The position numbers were made by a program, and so were the translations under genes. From assembly GCF_017876535.1 (NCBI RefSeq), contig NZ_JAGIOF010000001.1, positions 3,720,001-3,784,000 on the forward strand: a stretch of 64,000 bases of DNA, in the 5' to 3' direction. The stretch comes from Paeniglutamicibacter kerguelensis (GTDB lineage: Bacteria > Actinomycetota > Actinomycetes > Actinomycetales > Micrococcaceae). The notes beneath the pieces are model-generated. The model worked only from the letters and a program-made list of their open reading frames with translations. It did not search any database and was not told where the DNA came from. Positions 51,250-59,731 of this stretch are shown here, one piece after another. Position 1 is the stretch's first letter, and the number at the start of each line of letters is the position of its first letter.

Positions 51250-52611
51250 ATGGACCTCCGACTCATCTCCCGGGTGCTGTTCCTCCGCGCCGCCTGGCGC
51301 AGGCGGGACCGTTGGGACGCCGCCCTGATCGCCAAACACCAGGACCACGCCCTGCAGGAATTGCGACGGGCGGCCTACACCGGCTCGGAGTTCTACCGGC
51401 GCCATCACGCAGGCCTGCACGTCGCGCCCCTGAACGAGCTGCCACCCGTGACCAAAGCGGACCTGATGGAACACTTCGACGAAGCCATCACCTCACCCGG
51501 ACTGAGGTTGGCGGATCTTGAGACCCACCTGCAGTCGCTGACCCGGAATGGAGCTGACCCCGGAGTGCCGTGGCAAGGCCGGTGGTGGGCGGCCAGCACG
51601 GCAGGGACCACGGGCCGGCGCGGAACCTTCGTCTGGAACCGCTCCGAATGGGGCACCGTCCTGGCATCCTATGCCCGGGCCAATGATTGGGCCGGGATCG
51701 CCGCCGGACCGACCCGGCCGCTGAAGGCGGCGATCGTCAGCTCCCGCATCCCCACTCACCAGTCCGCCGTCGTCGGGGCCTCGCTGCGTTCCAAGCTCGT
51801 CCCCACGCTCCGTCTGGATGTGACCGCCCCCCTCGGTGAGACGGTCGCCGCACTGAACGGGTTTCAGCCCAGGATCCTGGTCGGCTATGCCTCGGCACTC
51901 AAACCCCTCGCCGCGGAGCAGCACGCGGGGCGGCTTCGCATCTCCCCCCAGGGCGTGATCTCCGCCTCCGAAGTGCTCACCCCGCACACTGCCGCCGAAC
52001 TGGAAGCGGCTTGGGGAAGCCCGCCCTTCGACGTGTACGCGGCGACCGAAACGGCCGGCATAGCCTCACCCTGTATCCACCGGAACCGACACGTCTATGA
52101 AGACCTGCTGATCATTGAACCCGTGGACAGGGACGGAAACCCAGTGCCGCCGGGAACCACGGGTGCAAGACTCCTCGTGACCGTCCTGTTCTCCCGCACC
52201 CTCCCGTTGATCCGCTACGAAATGTCCGACACCGTCCGGTTGGGTGGCCGCGGCTGCCCCTGCGGACGCGCCTTCAGACTCATGGAGGACATCGAAGGTC
52301 GAACCGAAGACATCCTGCACCTGCCAGGCAAGGCCGGAACCGTAGCCGTCCACCCCCTTGTGTTCCACCACGTGCTGGATCAAGCCGCCCTCACCGGATG
52401 GCAAATTATCCAGGAACCCGGCCGGCTGCGGGTGCTTATGGTGGGACTCTCGCACGGAAACTCGCAGGAGGGAGTCCGCGCCGCCGTACAGCATGCCCTT
52501 GCGGAGGCCGGAGTCATGCCAACTGGTGTGGATGTGAGGATCGTGGATCGGCTTGAAAGAACAGCCCTCGGCAAGGCCCCCTTCGTGCGCGGATTGAAGG
52601 CCACGCCATAA
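51250..52611 (+). CDS. PaaK-like adenylate-forming enzyme
   Basis: A 453-residue protein of the phenylacetate-CoA ligase/CapK type. ASTAGTTGRRGTFVWNRSEW (residues about 115-134) is the P-loop analogue, FDVYAATETAGIASPCI (about 259-275) the adenylation motif, and the C-terminal hinge is EDIEGRTEDILHL. It activates a carboxylic acid with ATP; partner and acid are unknown. It follows the copper pump by 11 bp, so the two are likely one transcript. A ligase is unexpected in a copper cassette and has no obvious link to metal. Confidence 0.82.
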   Translation: MDLRLISRVLFLRAAWRRRDRWDAALIAKHQDHALQELRRAAYTGSEFYRRHHAGLHVAPLNELPPVTKADLMEHFDEAITSPGLRLADLETHLQSLTRNGADPGVPWQGRWWAASTAGTTGRRGTFVWNRSEWGTVLASYARANDWAGIAAGPTRPLKAAIVSSRIPTHQSAVVGASLRSKLVPTLRLDVTAPLGETVAALNGFQPRILVGYASALKPLAAEQHAGRLRISPQGVISASEVLTPHTAAELEAAWGSPPFDVYAATETAGIASPCIHRNRHVYEDLLIIEPVDRDGNPVPPGTTGARLLVTVLFSRTLPLIRYEMSDTVRLGGRGCPCGRAFRLMEDIEGRTEDILHLPGKAGTVAVHPLVFHHVLDQAALTGWQIIQEPGRLRVLMVGLSHGNSQEGVRAAVQHALAEAGVMPTGVDVRIVDRLERTALGKAPFVRGLKATP

Positions 52612-52728
52612 GAGATTCACCCCGTGTCGGAGCCGGCACGGGCCGAACACCCCAGCCACTCAGGCGACCGGCAACGGTAGGACAAAACGGATTCACCCAC
52701 GGACTCTTCCGTGTCCCATCCGCGCGCG

Positions 52729-52950
52729 CCACGGAACATCAAGCGGATCCGCAAGCAACACACCCAGGAATCGGAGCGTCCCAAGCTGCACGGCAAAGCC
52801 GAGCCGGTTGTGGTCTCCACGCCGCTTCGCGATCAACTCCAGATCGGCGTCGTCAAGATAGAAAAACCGCTCCAGATCAGCCCACGACGGTTCACCCAGG
52901 AAGCGCCCGAACCCGCCCGCCTGCTCCTCGCTCAGAAACTCCACCGACAC
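52729..52950 (-). pseudogene. Truncated second copy of tnpA (first 74 codons)
   Basis: From the ATG at 52,950 the product matches the first residues of the full TnpA ([20 protein letters not shown], then [14 protein letters not shown]) with one change (W for R near residue 23). It leaves the match after PLDVPW. DNA identity runs from 52,729 (equals 41,704) through the terminal repeat. Confidence 0.92.
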
Positions 52951-52992
52951 ACACCAAGGCTACCGAACAGCACCAAGACCAGCTCAACGAGG

Positions 52993-53030
52993 CTTAGCGT
53001 TCAATTTCCCGCCGTTACTACCAAGACCCC
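52993..53030 (-). repeat. Tn3-family terminal inverted repeat, right (IR-C)
   Basis: Exact inverted copy of 32,314-32,351; reads CTTAGCGTTC inward to AAGACCCC at the outer end. Confidence 0.9.
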
Positions 53031-53035
53031 GGATC
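53031..53035. repeat. Target site duplication GGATC, right copy
   Basis: Directly follows the right end and matches 32,309-32,313. Confidence 0.85.
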
Positions 53036-53073
53036 CCTTGCAAAACCAAATCTCGAGAGTTGGTTTTGCAAGG
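53036..53073 (-). terminator. 14-bp perfect hairpin terminator of the nuclease operon
   Basis: CCTTGCAAAACCAA (53,036-53,049) pairs with TTGGTTTTGCAAGG (53,060-53,073), 1 bp beyond the stop codon at 53,075-53,077. The transposon landed immediately after it and did not break a gene. Confidence 0.8.
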
Positions 53074-53074
53074 A

Positions 53075-54010
53075 CTAATTTGCTTCGTAGGCCCGTCGTG
53101 ACAGGGATTCCACGAGGTCCCACGATTCCCGGTCATGGATTCGCAGCTCCACATCCCCGGTCCCAAAATGGCCGATGCTGGAAACATCCCGAATCAATCC
53201 CGCCTGCATCTCAACCGTCTGCGGGTCGAGCTTCAAATAGATGAGCAGGTTCCGGGAGGTCGGATGCACCTCAACACAGGCAAAATTCTTCAGCCTTCGG
53301 AACGCGAAATAATCTTGGCGTTCGTTTCTGACCACATCATCCCCCAGGGAGAGGACAAACTCCTCGTACGCTTTGTAGAGGCTTGCCAGCTCCTTATCGG
53401 CTCTCGCCAGGAGGTCACCCGCATTGCGTCTCCTGCTGCCGGTTGTGACCTGTACCGGTGATTCTATTGGTTCCGGGGCAACGATCCTGCGAGTCGGCGA
53501 GGCAGCAGTCGTGGCCGTCACCAATTCGATGGCCAGTAGATCCGAGCCGAAGTCACGGTACCGAACGAGCTCCACGTTGCGGTCGATCTGCTTCACCGCA
53601 TGTTCGTCATACCGGGTGAAATCATTCGCCACGCAAACCAGTCTCGGCGTCGACCAATCAATGTTCAGGGAAGCGTCGCGCCCAAGTTTTTCCTCGACGA
53701 GGAGCCGGAATTCTGCTTGGTGGTCCATCAACCAGTCGAGGTAGAACAACCCCTGGTTGATGACGTTCTCGTTGATCGTCCGCTTGTACTCAAGGATCAC
53801 GGGAGACCCGTTCTCATCCAACCCGAGGGAGTCGATGCGCCCCCTATGGACCTTGCCGGTCAGGTACTCGCTGGCCAAAAACCTCATGCCAAAAATCGCC
53901 TCAAGATTATTCTCGAGAAGCACCTGCAGACCACGTTCCAAGGCAACGCTGCCCGAAGGAATCTCGGTAGCCGTTCCCTCTGCGATCCTAAACAACTTCA
54001 AATCGGCCAT
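53075..54010 (-). CDS. PD-(D/E)XK nuclease-like protein with DUF5655-type C-terminus
   Basis: A 311-residue protein. Residues about 40-110 have the NucS/DUF91-type nuclease core: Asp60 in HRGRIDSLG, Glu74-x-Lys76 in ILEYKR, and Gln86 in INQGLFYLDWL. A linker with basic residues follows, then a C-terminal domain (YEEFVLSLGDDVVRNERQDY, LIYLKLDPQ, FGTGDVELRI) of the DUF5655 type. It is likely a DNA-end or mismatch-type endonuclease used with the restriction-like genes upstream. The ATG at 54,010 follows the TTG at 54,013. It overlaps the frameshifted gene before it. Confidence 0.75.
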   Translation of the reverse strand: MADLKLFRIAEGTATEIPSGSVALERGLQVLLENNLEAIFGMRFLASEYLTGKVHRGRIDSLGLDENGSPVILEYKRTINENVINQGLFYLDWLMDHQAEFRLLVEEKLGRDASLNIDWSTPRLVCVANDFTRYDEHAVKQIDRNVELVRYRDFGSDLLAIELVTATTAASPTRRIVAPEPIESPVQVTTGSRRRNAGDLLARADKELASLYKAYEEFVLSLGDDVVRNERQDYFAFRRLKNFACVEVHPTSRNLLIYLKLDPQTVEMQAGLIRDVSSIGHFGTGDVELRIHDRESWDLVESLSRRAYEAN

Positions 54011-54426
54011 CAAAAATCACTTTCTCGCTGCTGCTCCCCATGCCCGGCTTCCCCGGACAAGGTACTGCCCGTCTGCGCGGGCTAACATGTTCTGCCACCC
54101 TGCGACTCGATCGCTTGGGCTTTTCCGGGTATACGGAGGTTTCTAGATCGCCGCTGACGACTAGTCCTATTCTGCTATCTGCAATGCCGGCAAATTCGCC
54201 ATGAACTTGTTGGTCGCCACCGACACGGGCCAGAAGTTCCATGGCGGCGGCAGTCTCCAGCATCTGGGTTTGGACGGGCAAACGGAGTGCTTCGAAAGGT
54301 TTCCACGGCTTCAACGCCTTCCACTGCTGCACGCAGTGACGCGGTGATCTCATCATTCATCTGGTTGGTGGTCAGCACGCTGGTTCCGGGAAACTCGCGG
54401 CAAGCATGCTGCCCTTTATCAGGCAT
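53988..54426 (-). pseudogene. Frameshifted gene between the helicase and the nuclease
   Basis: The frame starting at 54,426 (MPDKGQHACREFPGTSVLTT, then MNDEITASLRAAVEGVEAVE) overlaps the helicase stop by 8 bp, as a coupled gene would. Near 54,300 sense content moves to another frame (PFEALRLPVQTQMLETAAAM, VGGDQQVHGEFAGIADSRIG), which runs to 53,988 and overlaps the nuclease start. One frameshift would rejoin them into about 145 residues. No family was recognised, so this could also be non-coding. Confidence 0.4.
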
Positions 54427-56917
54427 GGCCTTCCCCCACAGTCACGGTGTCCCATAGGCCGATCTGTTCGTGCTGGTGGCGGCGTTCGCGTTCCTCGTCG
54501 GTGAGGGCGTAGTCGAGGCTGGCGGACTCGAAGCGCTTGAACTGGTAGATGGCGTGGTTCATGTGCTGGGCATTGAACAGGCCGAGGTTGTTGAGCGTCT
54601 TGAAGTCGGTCACTGACAGGCCGGTGACGCGCTCGAACAGCTCCGAGTCGAGCGACTCGATAACGTGCTTGAGGGATTCCTCGCGGTAGTCGGTGGTGTA
54701 CATGAACACCGGGATCTTGGCCAGGAACTTCTGCAGCTTCTCGCGGATCTCGGCGCGCTTCTTGGCGGTCTCGGACTGTTGCTTCTTCTGGCCGGGGGTG
54801 AGCGTGCCGCTTTGGTCGCGTTTGGCTTTTTTGAGGTCCTTGGTGTTGGTGATGACCTGCTGGGCGTTGTCGACCAGCGCGCGGAAGTCCTCGACGTTCT
54901 CCAGGGCCTCCATCAGGGCCGGCTGGGCCAGGACTGCGGACAGGGTGTGCTCGTTGACATCGACAAGCAGCGGGGAGTTCCAGCGACGAGCCAGCGCCGC
55001 AGCTCCGACTCCAGCGCTGGCCCAGTCCAGCACCGCTGTGGCGTCGAGCTGGGTCATTGCTCCCCCGGTGAAGCCAAAGATTGGCAGGTAGTTGATCAGC
55101 TCGCCGATGGCCTGCGACGGGGTTGTGTCGCCGGTGGTGGCGAGCTTGGAGCCGTACTCGGCGACCAGCGACAGGGCGCGGTTGGGGTCGAACTCGAAGA
55201 CGAAGCAGGTCGGCTTGCGCAGGTCGAGGTTGCCCTCGGCGTCACGGTAGGCCCACGGGGACTGGACGCGGAACGCGGCCTGGAAGTATGACTCGGGGCC
55301 CTTCAGCGACCGGAGCATGAAGATCGCGCCCCATTCGCGCACGGTGACGCCGGTCAAAAGCTTGCCGACCGACAAGGTAATCGAGCCGACCCCGTCGCCC
55401 TTCTTGACGTCCTCGATGGCGCGCTCGACGGGCGGCAGGGCGGCCACGCCCTGGCCGGCCTTGTCGCCGGCGGCGATCACGATCTCGAACTGGGAGAAGA
55501 ACGGATGATTGCGCAGCATCTCGGCCATCGCGAAGCAGGCGGCGACGTTGTTCATGTACCAGACCGAGTGCTTGACGGCGGATTTGAACCGGACGGCCTC
55601 ATAGGGGAACGGCGGCTTGTCCTGGGTGAGCACCTGGAGCTTCATCTGGTCCGAGAGCTTGCCGCGGAACATCTCCAGGAACTCGGCCACCTCGTCGGGG
55701 CGCTCGAACTCGAAGCCGTCGTTGGTCTTGGCGGCCTTGAAGAACTCGTTGAGGCTGAAGCCGTTGAACTCACCGTCCTCGGCGTAGCTCTCGGCGTTCT
55801 TGCCCATGTCGTAGGAGTACATCTGCATCTGGGGCAGCGTGATGTACGGGTTGGGACCCTCGGCGTTATCCCACTCGGCCTTCTCGCGCTGCTCGTCGAC
55901 GTAGGTCCAGTTGAAGATCGCGTCCTCGGTGAACTCGCCGTCGGTGATCGCGCGGAACGGGGTGCCTGACAAGTACAGGTAGTGGCTAGCCTTGACCGCT
56001 AGTTCCTCGGCGAGGCCCTCGACGGTCACCTGCTCGTCGGGCTCCGCCAGTTCGGCCTCGGTCTTGTCAGCGGGGTCGTAGAGGGCCCGGGCGGAGTCAC
56101 GCCAGGCCCCGAAGTGGTACTCGTCCAGGACGATGGCGTCCCAGTCGATCAAGTGGATGGCTTCGTTCTTGGCCTTGATGCTGCCGTCGGCATCGCGGCC
56201 ACCGAGGTCCTGCAGAGAGGCGAACCAAACCACCGGGCCGTCGTAGTCGGCGGCGTCGTCGCGCTCTGCTTCGCTGGCCTCCTTGTCGATGTAGCGCCAG
56301 CCGTCGAAGTCGACGTGGGAGATCAGGTCGTCGTTCCAGGCCGTGGCCACCGCAGGCTTGAAGGTGAGCACGAGCACCCGCTGCCAGCCCATCTTCTTAG
56401 CGAGCTGGTAGGTCGAGAAGGTCTTGCCGAAGCGCATCTTTGCGTTCCATAGGAACTTCGGCGCCTTGCTGCCTGCGTGGTTGCGGAAGTAGGCCGCAGT
56501 GGTCTCGACGGCGGCGCGCTGTTCAGGTCGCATGTCAAAAGACTGGGTCCGCTTGGGCTGGTAGGAAATGTCGGAGCGCACCGTCTGGATCGCGGCCTGG
56601 ACCTCGTCAAGAGTCGCCTCGAACCACTCACCGCCGGTGCGCTTGATACCGGCCGCGACCAGGGCCGCGTGCACATCATGGTCGGAGAAGTCCTCGCCGT
56701 GCATGTTGGTCGCGGGCTCGTCCAGGAGGATGGTCACGCCCTTGAGGCCGGGGTAGGCGGTGTTGAGCTGCTGCTTGATGCGGGCGCGGGCGGTGCCCTT
56801 GGCGGTCTGTCCAACTTTCAGCAGACCGGCGCCCGTGACAAGTGTCGACCCCTCGGTGCGTTCCCAGGGCTCGGTGTCCTTGCCGACAACGGTGTAGACG
56901 TAAATGCGCTTGGTCAC
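54419..56917 (-). CDS. GIY-YIG nuclease - SF2 helicase fusion
   Basis: An 832-residue protein. The N-terminal part (residues about 1-95, IYVYTVVGK, GLLKVGQTAKGTARARIKQQ) resembles the GIY-YIG-like T5orf172/MUG113 nuclease group. A helicase follows with a modified Walker A, AKMRFGKT (near 159), DEYHFG (near 264), LYLSGTPFR, and a motif VI-like AAFRVQSPW. The long C-terminal part has no recognised domain. It starts with GTG at 56,917 and overlaps the methyltransferase by 4 bp. Together with the two methyltransferase genes it looks like the cleavage/translocation subunit of a restriction system. Confidence 0.85.
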   Translation of the reverse strand: MTKRIYVYTVVGKDTEPWERTEGSTLVTGAGLLKVGQTAKGTARARIKQQLNTAYPGLKGVTILLDEPATNMHGEDFSDHDVHAALVAAGIKRTGGEWFEATLDEVQAAIQTVRSDISYQPKRTQSFDMRPEQRAAVETTAAYFRNHAGSKAPKFLWNAKMRFGKTFSTYQLAKKMGWQRVLVLTFKPAVATAWNDDLISHVDFDGWRYIDKEASEAERDDAADYDGPVVWFASLQDLGGRDADGSIKAKNEAIHLIDWDAIVLDEYHFGAWRDSARALYDPADKTEAELAEPDEQVTVEGLAEELAVKASHYLYLSGTPFRAITDGEFTEDAIFNWTYVDEQREKAEWDNAEGPNPYITLPQMQMYSYDMGKNAESYAEDGEFNGFSLNEFFKAAKTNDGFEFERPDEVAEFLEMFRGKLSDQMKLQVLTQDKPPFPYEAVRFKSAVKHSVWYMNNVAACFAMAEMLRNHPFFSQFEIVIAAGDKAGQGVAALPPVERAIEDVKKGDGVGSITLSVGKLLTGVTVREWGAIFMLRSLKGPESYFQAAFRVQSPWAYRDAEGNLDLRKPTCFVFEFDPNRALSLVAEYGSKLATTGDTTPSQAIGELINYLPIFGFTGGAMTQLDATAVLDWASAGVGAAALARRWNSPLLVDVNEHTLSAVLAQPALMEALENVEDFRALVDNAQQVITNTKDLKKAKRDQSGTLTPGQKKQQSETAKKRAEIREKLQKFLAKIPVFMYTTDYREESLKHVIESLDSELFERVTGLSVTDFKTLNNLGLFNAQHMNHAIYQFKRFESASLDYALTDEERERRHQHEQIGLWDTVTVGEGHA

Positions 56918-58533
56918 TCGTCGATCTCCGGCCCATCGGTTCCTGCACCAGGTCGGTGCTTCGATCCGCCGGGCAGGTGACTGGCCGGGATGGGCGAGTC
57001 GAGAGAGAGGTTCACCGAACGCGGCTTGATGGTCAAGTTGATGTAGTCGCGCTCTTCGTGGGTGAGATGGAAGTGGTCGTACAGCTCCTCGTCGGTCCAG
57101 CTCCGAGTCATATCGAGCATGGGAGCAAACCGGAAGCGATCCGGCGTGATGTCCTGAGTGACCTTGCGTTGCAGCACGAGGAAGCGGACGAACTTGGTGG
57201 CGAGGTAGTTGGCGTAGTTCTCCGTCTCCGTGGCGGAGTTGAAGACGCCTGCGACGAAGTATGTCTGGGTACACGCAGAACCGGGGGCGAGCGCGATCGG
57301 CGCTCCAGTTACGACGTCAATGATATTGCCCTCGTCATCGAGCGGGGTGTCACCACTGCCTGCCTTTGGGAGCAATACTTTCCACCGATCTACCCAGGCA
57401 TGGTTTCGCTCAAGCTGGTCGTCCCGGACGTAACCGACGCGCGTCCCGTAGATAAGGGGGATGGATTCGGGGAAGGGCGCTTCCAAGGATCCGGCGAAGT
57501 TAGTCCTCAACCCGAAGGGGACCTGGGGGCCGAAAGTTTCTTCGACCGACGGGTAGCCGTGCTGCGCGACCCGCTCGGTGATCAAGGCGGCGCGGTTGTC
57601 CCGGACAAGAACGCCCTCACCCTTGCGCAAGTCCCTTCGCGCGGTCGATCGGATAGTGCCGTCAATCCTCGTGGAGAACTCAGTATCGTCATTGTGCTCC
57701 CGGTCCCAGAGGAAATAGCTCACACCCCCGCGGATCTTCACTCCGGGAAAGCAGTCAAAAATTTTGGGGTTGTCGACAAGCTTGGCCATGCGGCGATCGG
57801 CAATCATCCGCGCGCGAAAATCGTCGAGACCGAGACCACCAGCGAACCAGCGCGACGGGGTGATCATCAAGACATATCGAGGGTCAAGGGCGATGGCCTG
57901 GTCCACGAACTTCTGGTAGATCGGCATGGTCCGTGTGTTGCCGTCAGAGTCAATCTGGTAGGGCGGGTTGCCGACAATGACGTCGAACTTCATGTTGGCC
58001 ATCTCCTGCGTGGGGTAGGTGCCGTGGATAAACGAATAGGCATAGTTTTCGCGACCCTCGCCGCGTTCAAGTTCCTCGGGCGCACTACACAAACGACAGC
58101 GGTCGTTGGCCTGGAAGTCGTGCGCTGCGGGGACGAACGGGAGATTGCCCTGCGGCTCGGCGAATCGGACGATGCTGTGCGGGCCGGAGGCGTTCGCGGA
58201 GCAGTAGAGGCTGCGACGCGAGATGATCCCGGTCATCTCGGTGATCGAGGCACCGTGGAGCATGTTGCCCAGGATGTGCTCGCGGCGTGTGGCGAAGTCT
58301 GGCTCCCAGTCGGCCAGGCCGTCGAGCAGCCTAGTGGCGATCTCACGGAGGAAGACACCTGACTTGCTGAACGGATCGAGCCACACGAAGTCGGGCCTAC
58401 TCCAGACCTCGTCGGGAAGCAGATCCAACATCGCTCGGGCGAGCTTGGGCGGGGTGGGAACCTCGTCGTTGGAAAGCTGCGCAAGGCAGTCGAGGATATC
58501 GGGAACGTGGTGCCCAAAACGCGTCGTGGTCAT
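56914..58533 (-). CDS. Eco57I-type N6-adenine DNA methyltransferase-like protein
   Basis: A 539-residue protein. Motif I (SAM binding) reads LDPFSKSGVFL (near residue 50) and the catalytic motif IV NPPYQ near 187 (VIVGNPPYQIDSDG), the adenine-methylase order. A long C-terminal region probably recognises the target. A Cys pair, CRLCSAP, near 145 is unusual. It overlaps the upstream methylase by 4 bp and the helicase by 4 bp. Having motif I in both methylase genes suggests the two proteins form a pair instead of one enzyme split by chance. Confidence 0.85.
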   Translation of the reverse strand: MTTTRFGHHVPDILDCLAQLSNDEVPTPPKLARAMLDLLPDEVWSRPDFVWLDPFSKSGVFLREIATRLLDGLADWEPDFATRREHILGNMLHGASITEMTGIISRRSLYCSANASGPHSIVRFAEPQGNLPFVPAAHDFQANDRCRLCSAPEELERGEGRENYAYSFIHGTYPTQEMANMKFDVIVGNPPYQIDSDGNTRTMPIYQKFVDQAIALDPRYVLMITPSRWFAGGLGLDDFRARMIADRRMAKLVDNPKIFDCFPGVKIRGGVSYFLWDREHNDDTEFSTRIDGTIRSTARRDLRKGEGVLVRDNRAALITERVAQHGYPSVEETFGPQVPFGLRTNFAGSLEAPFPESIPLIYGTRVGYVRDDQLERNHAWVDRWKVLLPKAGSGDTPLDDEGNIIDVVTGAPIALAPGSACTQTYFVAGVFNSATETENYANYLATKFVRFLVLQRKVTQDITPDRFRFAPMLDMTRSWTDEELYDHFHLTHEERDYINLTIKPRSVNLSLDSPIPASHLPGGSKHRPGAGTDGPEIDE

Positions 58534-59165
58534 GATCGGGCCTTCTTGGTGTCCATCACTGGTCCGGGGTTGCCGGCCAGCAGGGAGTAGTGGATCGGCG
58601 CATCGTCGGCTTTCGGCACCGAGAACAGGTCGAGCTGGTCAGCGGCACCGGCCGTCGACCACTCTCGCTGGAAGGTACCGTTACGGCTGGCGCGGTAATC
58701 GACCCACTCAATGGAGTGAAGATCGGTCAGGGTGTTGGCCAGGACGATATTGGTTTCCAAGATGGCGTCGACCGCACTGGCGAAGCCAGGAGTCGGCACC
58801 TTGGTGTTGAGGTCGTTGTCCAGGTGGGACTGCATCACGTGTTTCATCCGGTCCTTCGACTCGTCGACGTTCTCGGGGTCGATGTCTACGGCGTAGATCG
58901 AGGCAAGGCCACGCAGCAGCCGGTGTTCGTACAACACGGTGGAGCGGTAATGGTCAGCAGTCACGAAGGCAAGCTTGCGGCGCAGGATCTCTTCGAGGAA
59001 ATTGCCGGAACCTGCCGCCGGCTCGAAAAACTTGCGGTCGGTGTTGCTGGGGTCGTCCATGGTGGGGAACATGTCAGGGATCAAGTCAAGCATGGCCGTC
59101 ACCTCGCGGGTGTGGGTGTAGACCTCAGCGAGGTCACGCACCCGCTGGCGAGTCTTAATCTGCAT
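58530..59165 (-). CDS. N6-type DNA methyltransferase, short N-terminal-like protein
   Basis: A 211-residue protein with the SAM-binding motif FFEPAAGSGNFLEEILRR (near residue 50) and the preceding segment LAEVYTHTREVTAMLDLIP, as in type I HsdM and Eco57I-like methylases. A VDIDPENVDESK motif II-like stretch follows. The expected catalytic NPPY is replaced by NPGPVMDTKK at the very C-terminus, so it probably cannot methylate alone. The ATG at 59,165 has GAGGAG 5 bases upstream. It is the first gene of the restriction-like operon. Confidence 0.8.
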   Translation of the reverse strand: MQIKTRQRVRDLAEVYTHTREVTAMLDLIPDMFPTMDDPSNTDRKFFEPAAGSGNFLEEILRRKLAFVTADHYRSTVLYEHRLLRGLASIYAVDIDPENVDESKDRMKHVMQSHLDNDLNTKVPTPGFASAVDAILETNIVLANTLTDLHSIEWVDYRASRNGTFQREWSTAGAADQLDLFSVPKADDAPIHYSLLAGNPGPVMDTKKARS

Positions 59166-59731
59166 GTTTCTCCTCAAGTCACAGTGGGTTCACCAGTCCA
59201 TTGTCTCAGCCAAGTACAAAGCACCAGAACACCGACGCAGTGCCACCGAGCATGTCCGTAAGCCGTTCCTGCTATGGGACGGACTTTGACTTGATTCCGT
59301 CGGCAAGCTGAAGTCCAGTTGCTATCTGGCTCCACTCGCCCTTAGCGTACGATTTTTCCGTTTTCTGCGGCGACCCCAAAAACGACATACTCACTCGCGC
59401 GTATCCAATAATCGCCATACCAAAAACGGTACCGGGTCAGAATTCCGGCGATTCAGTTTTGAACAACCTTTTAGACACGGATCGACCCCGGCGTGTCGCC
59501 GGGGTCAAGAGAAGTTCAAAGATCAGTTCTCAAACGGTCGTTTGTGCCACCCCTCCTCCACCGCTGGTGATCTGGCAGAACCGCCACAAGGTTGTGTTGC
59601 AGTTGGGGCACCCCGGATCCTGTTGGTCGAAGCACCACCCAATTGAGGGGTTTCTTCGATGTATCAACGGTTCCATTCGCCTGAGGACAACGGAGCTTGG
59701 TCGGCGATGCTCTCGATGGTTGGATTGAGTC
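59166..59731. other. Spacer with a hairpin, no supported gene
   Basis: It contains the perfect hairpin GACCCCGGCG/CGCCGGGGTC (59,484-59,493 and 59,497-59,506) and a short minus-strand frame with CPNC and C residues that was not accepted as a gene. Promoters for the two divergent genes should be here. Confidence 0.5.
59484..59506. terminator. 10-bp perfect hairpin, TGT loop
   Basis: Very stable stem in non-coding DNA; it may be a terminator for a transcript entering from either side. Confidence 0.5.

Larger units (their letters stand above)
32314..53030. mobile_element. 20.7-kb Tn3-family transposon carrying Cd/Pb and copper resistance
   Basis: The outer 38-bp ends at 32,314-32,351 and 52,993-53,030 are identical in inverted orientation (GGGGTCTTGG... 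inward to ...GAACGCTAAG). The flanks repeat GGATC. Inside are two serine recombinases, a res-like region, a Cd/Pb cassette, one complete tnpA with a third, imperfect end, a copper cassette, and a truncated tnpA copy at the right end. One event therefore placed the whole segment between the EVE-HNH gene and the terminator of a nuclease gene. Confidence 0.85.
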
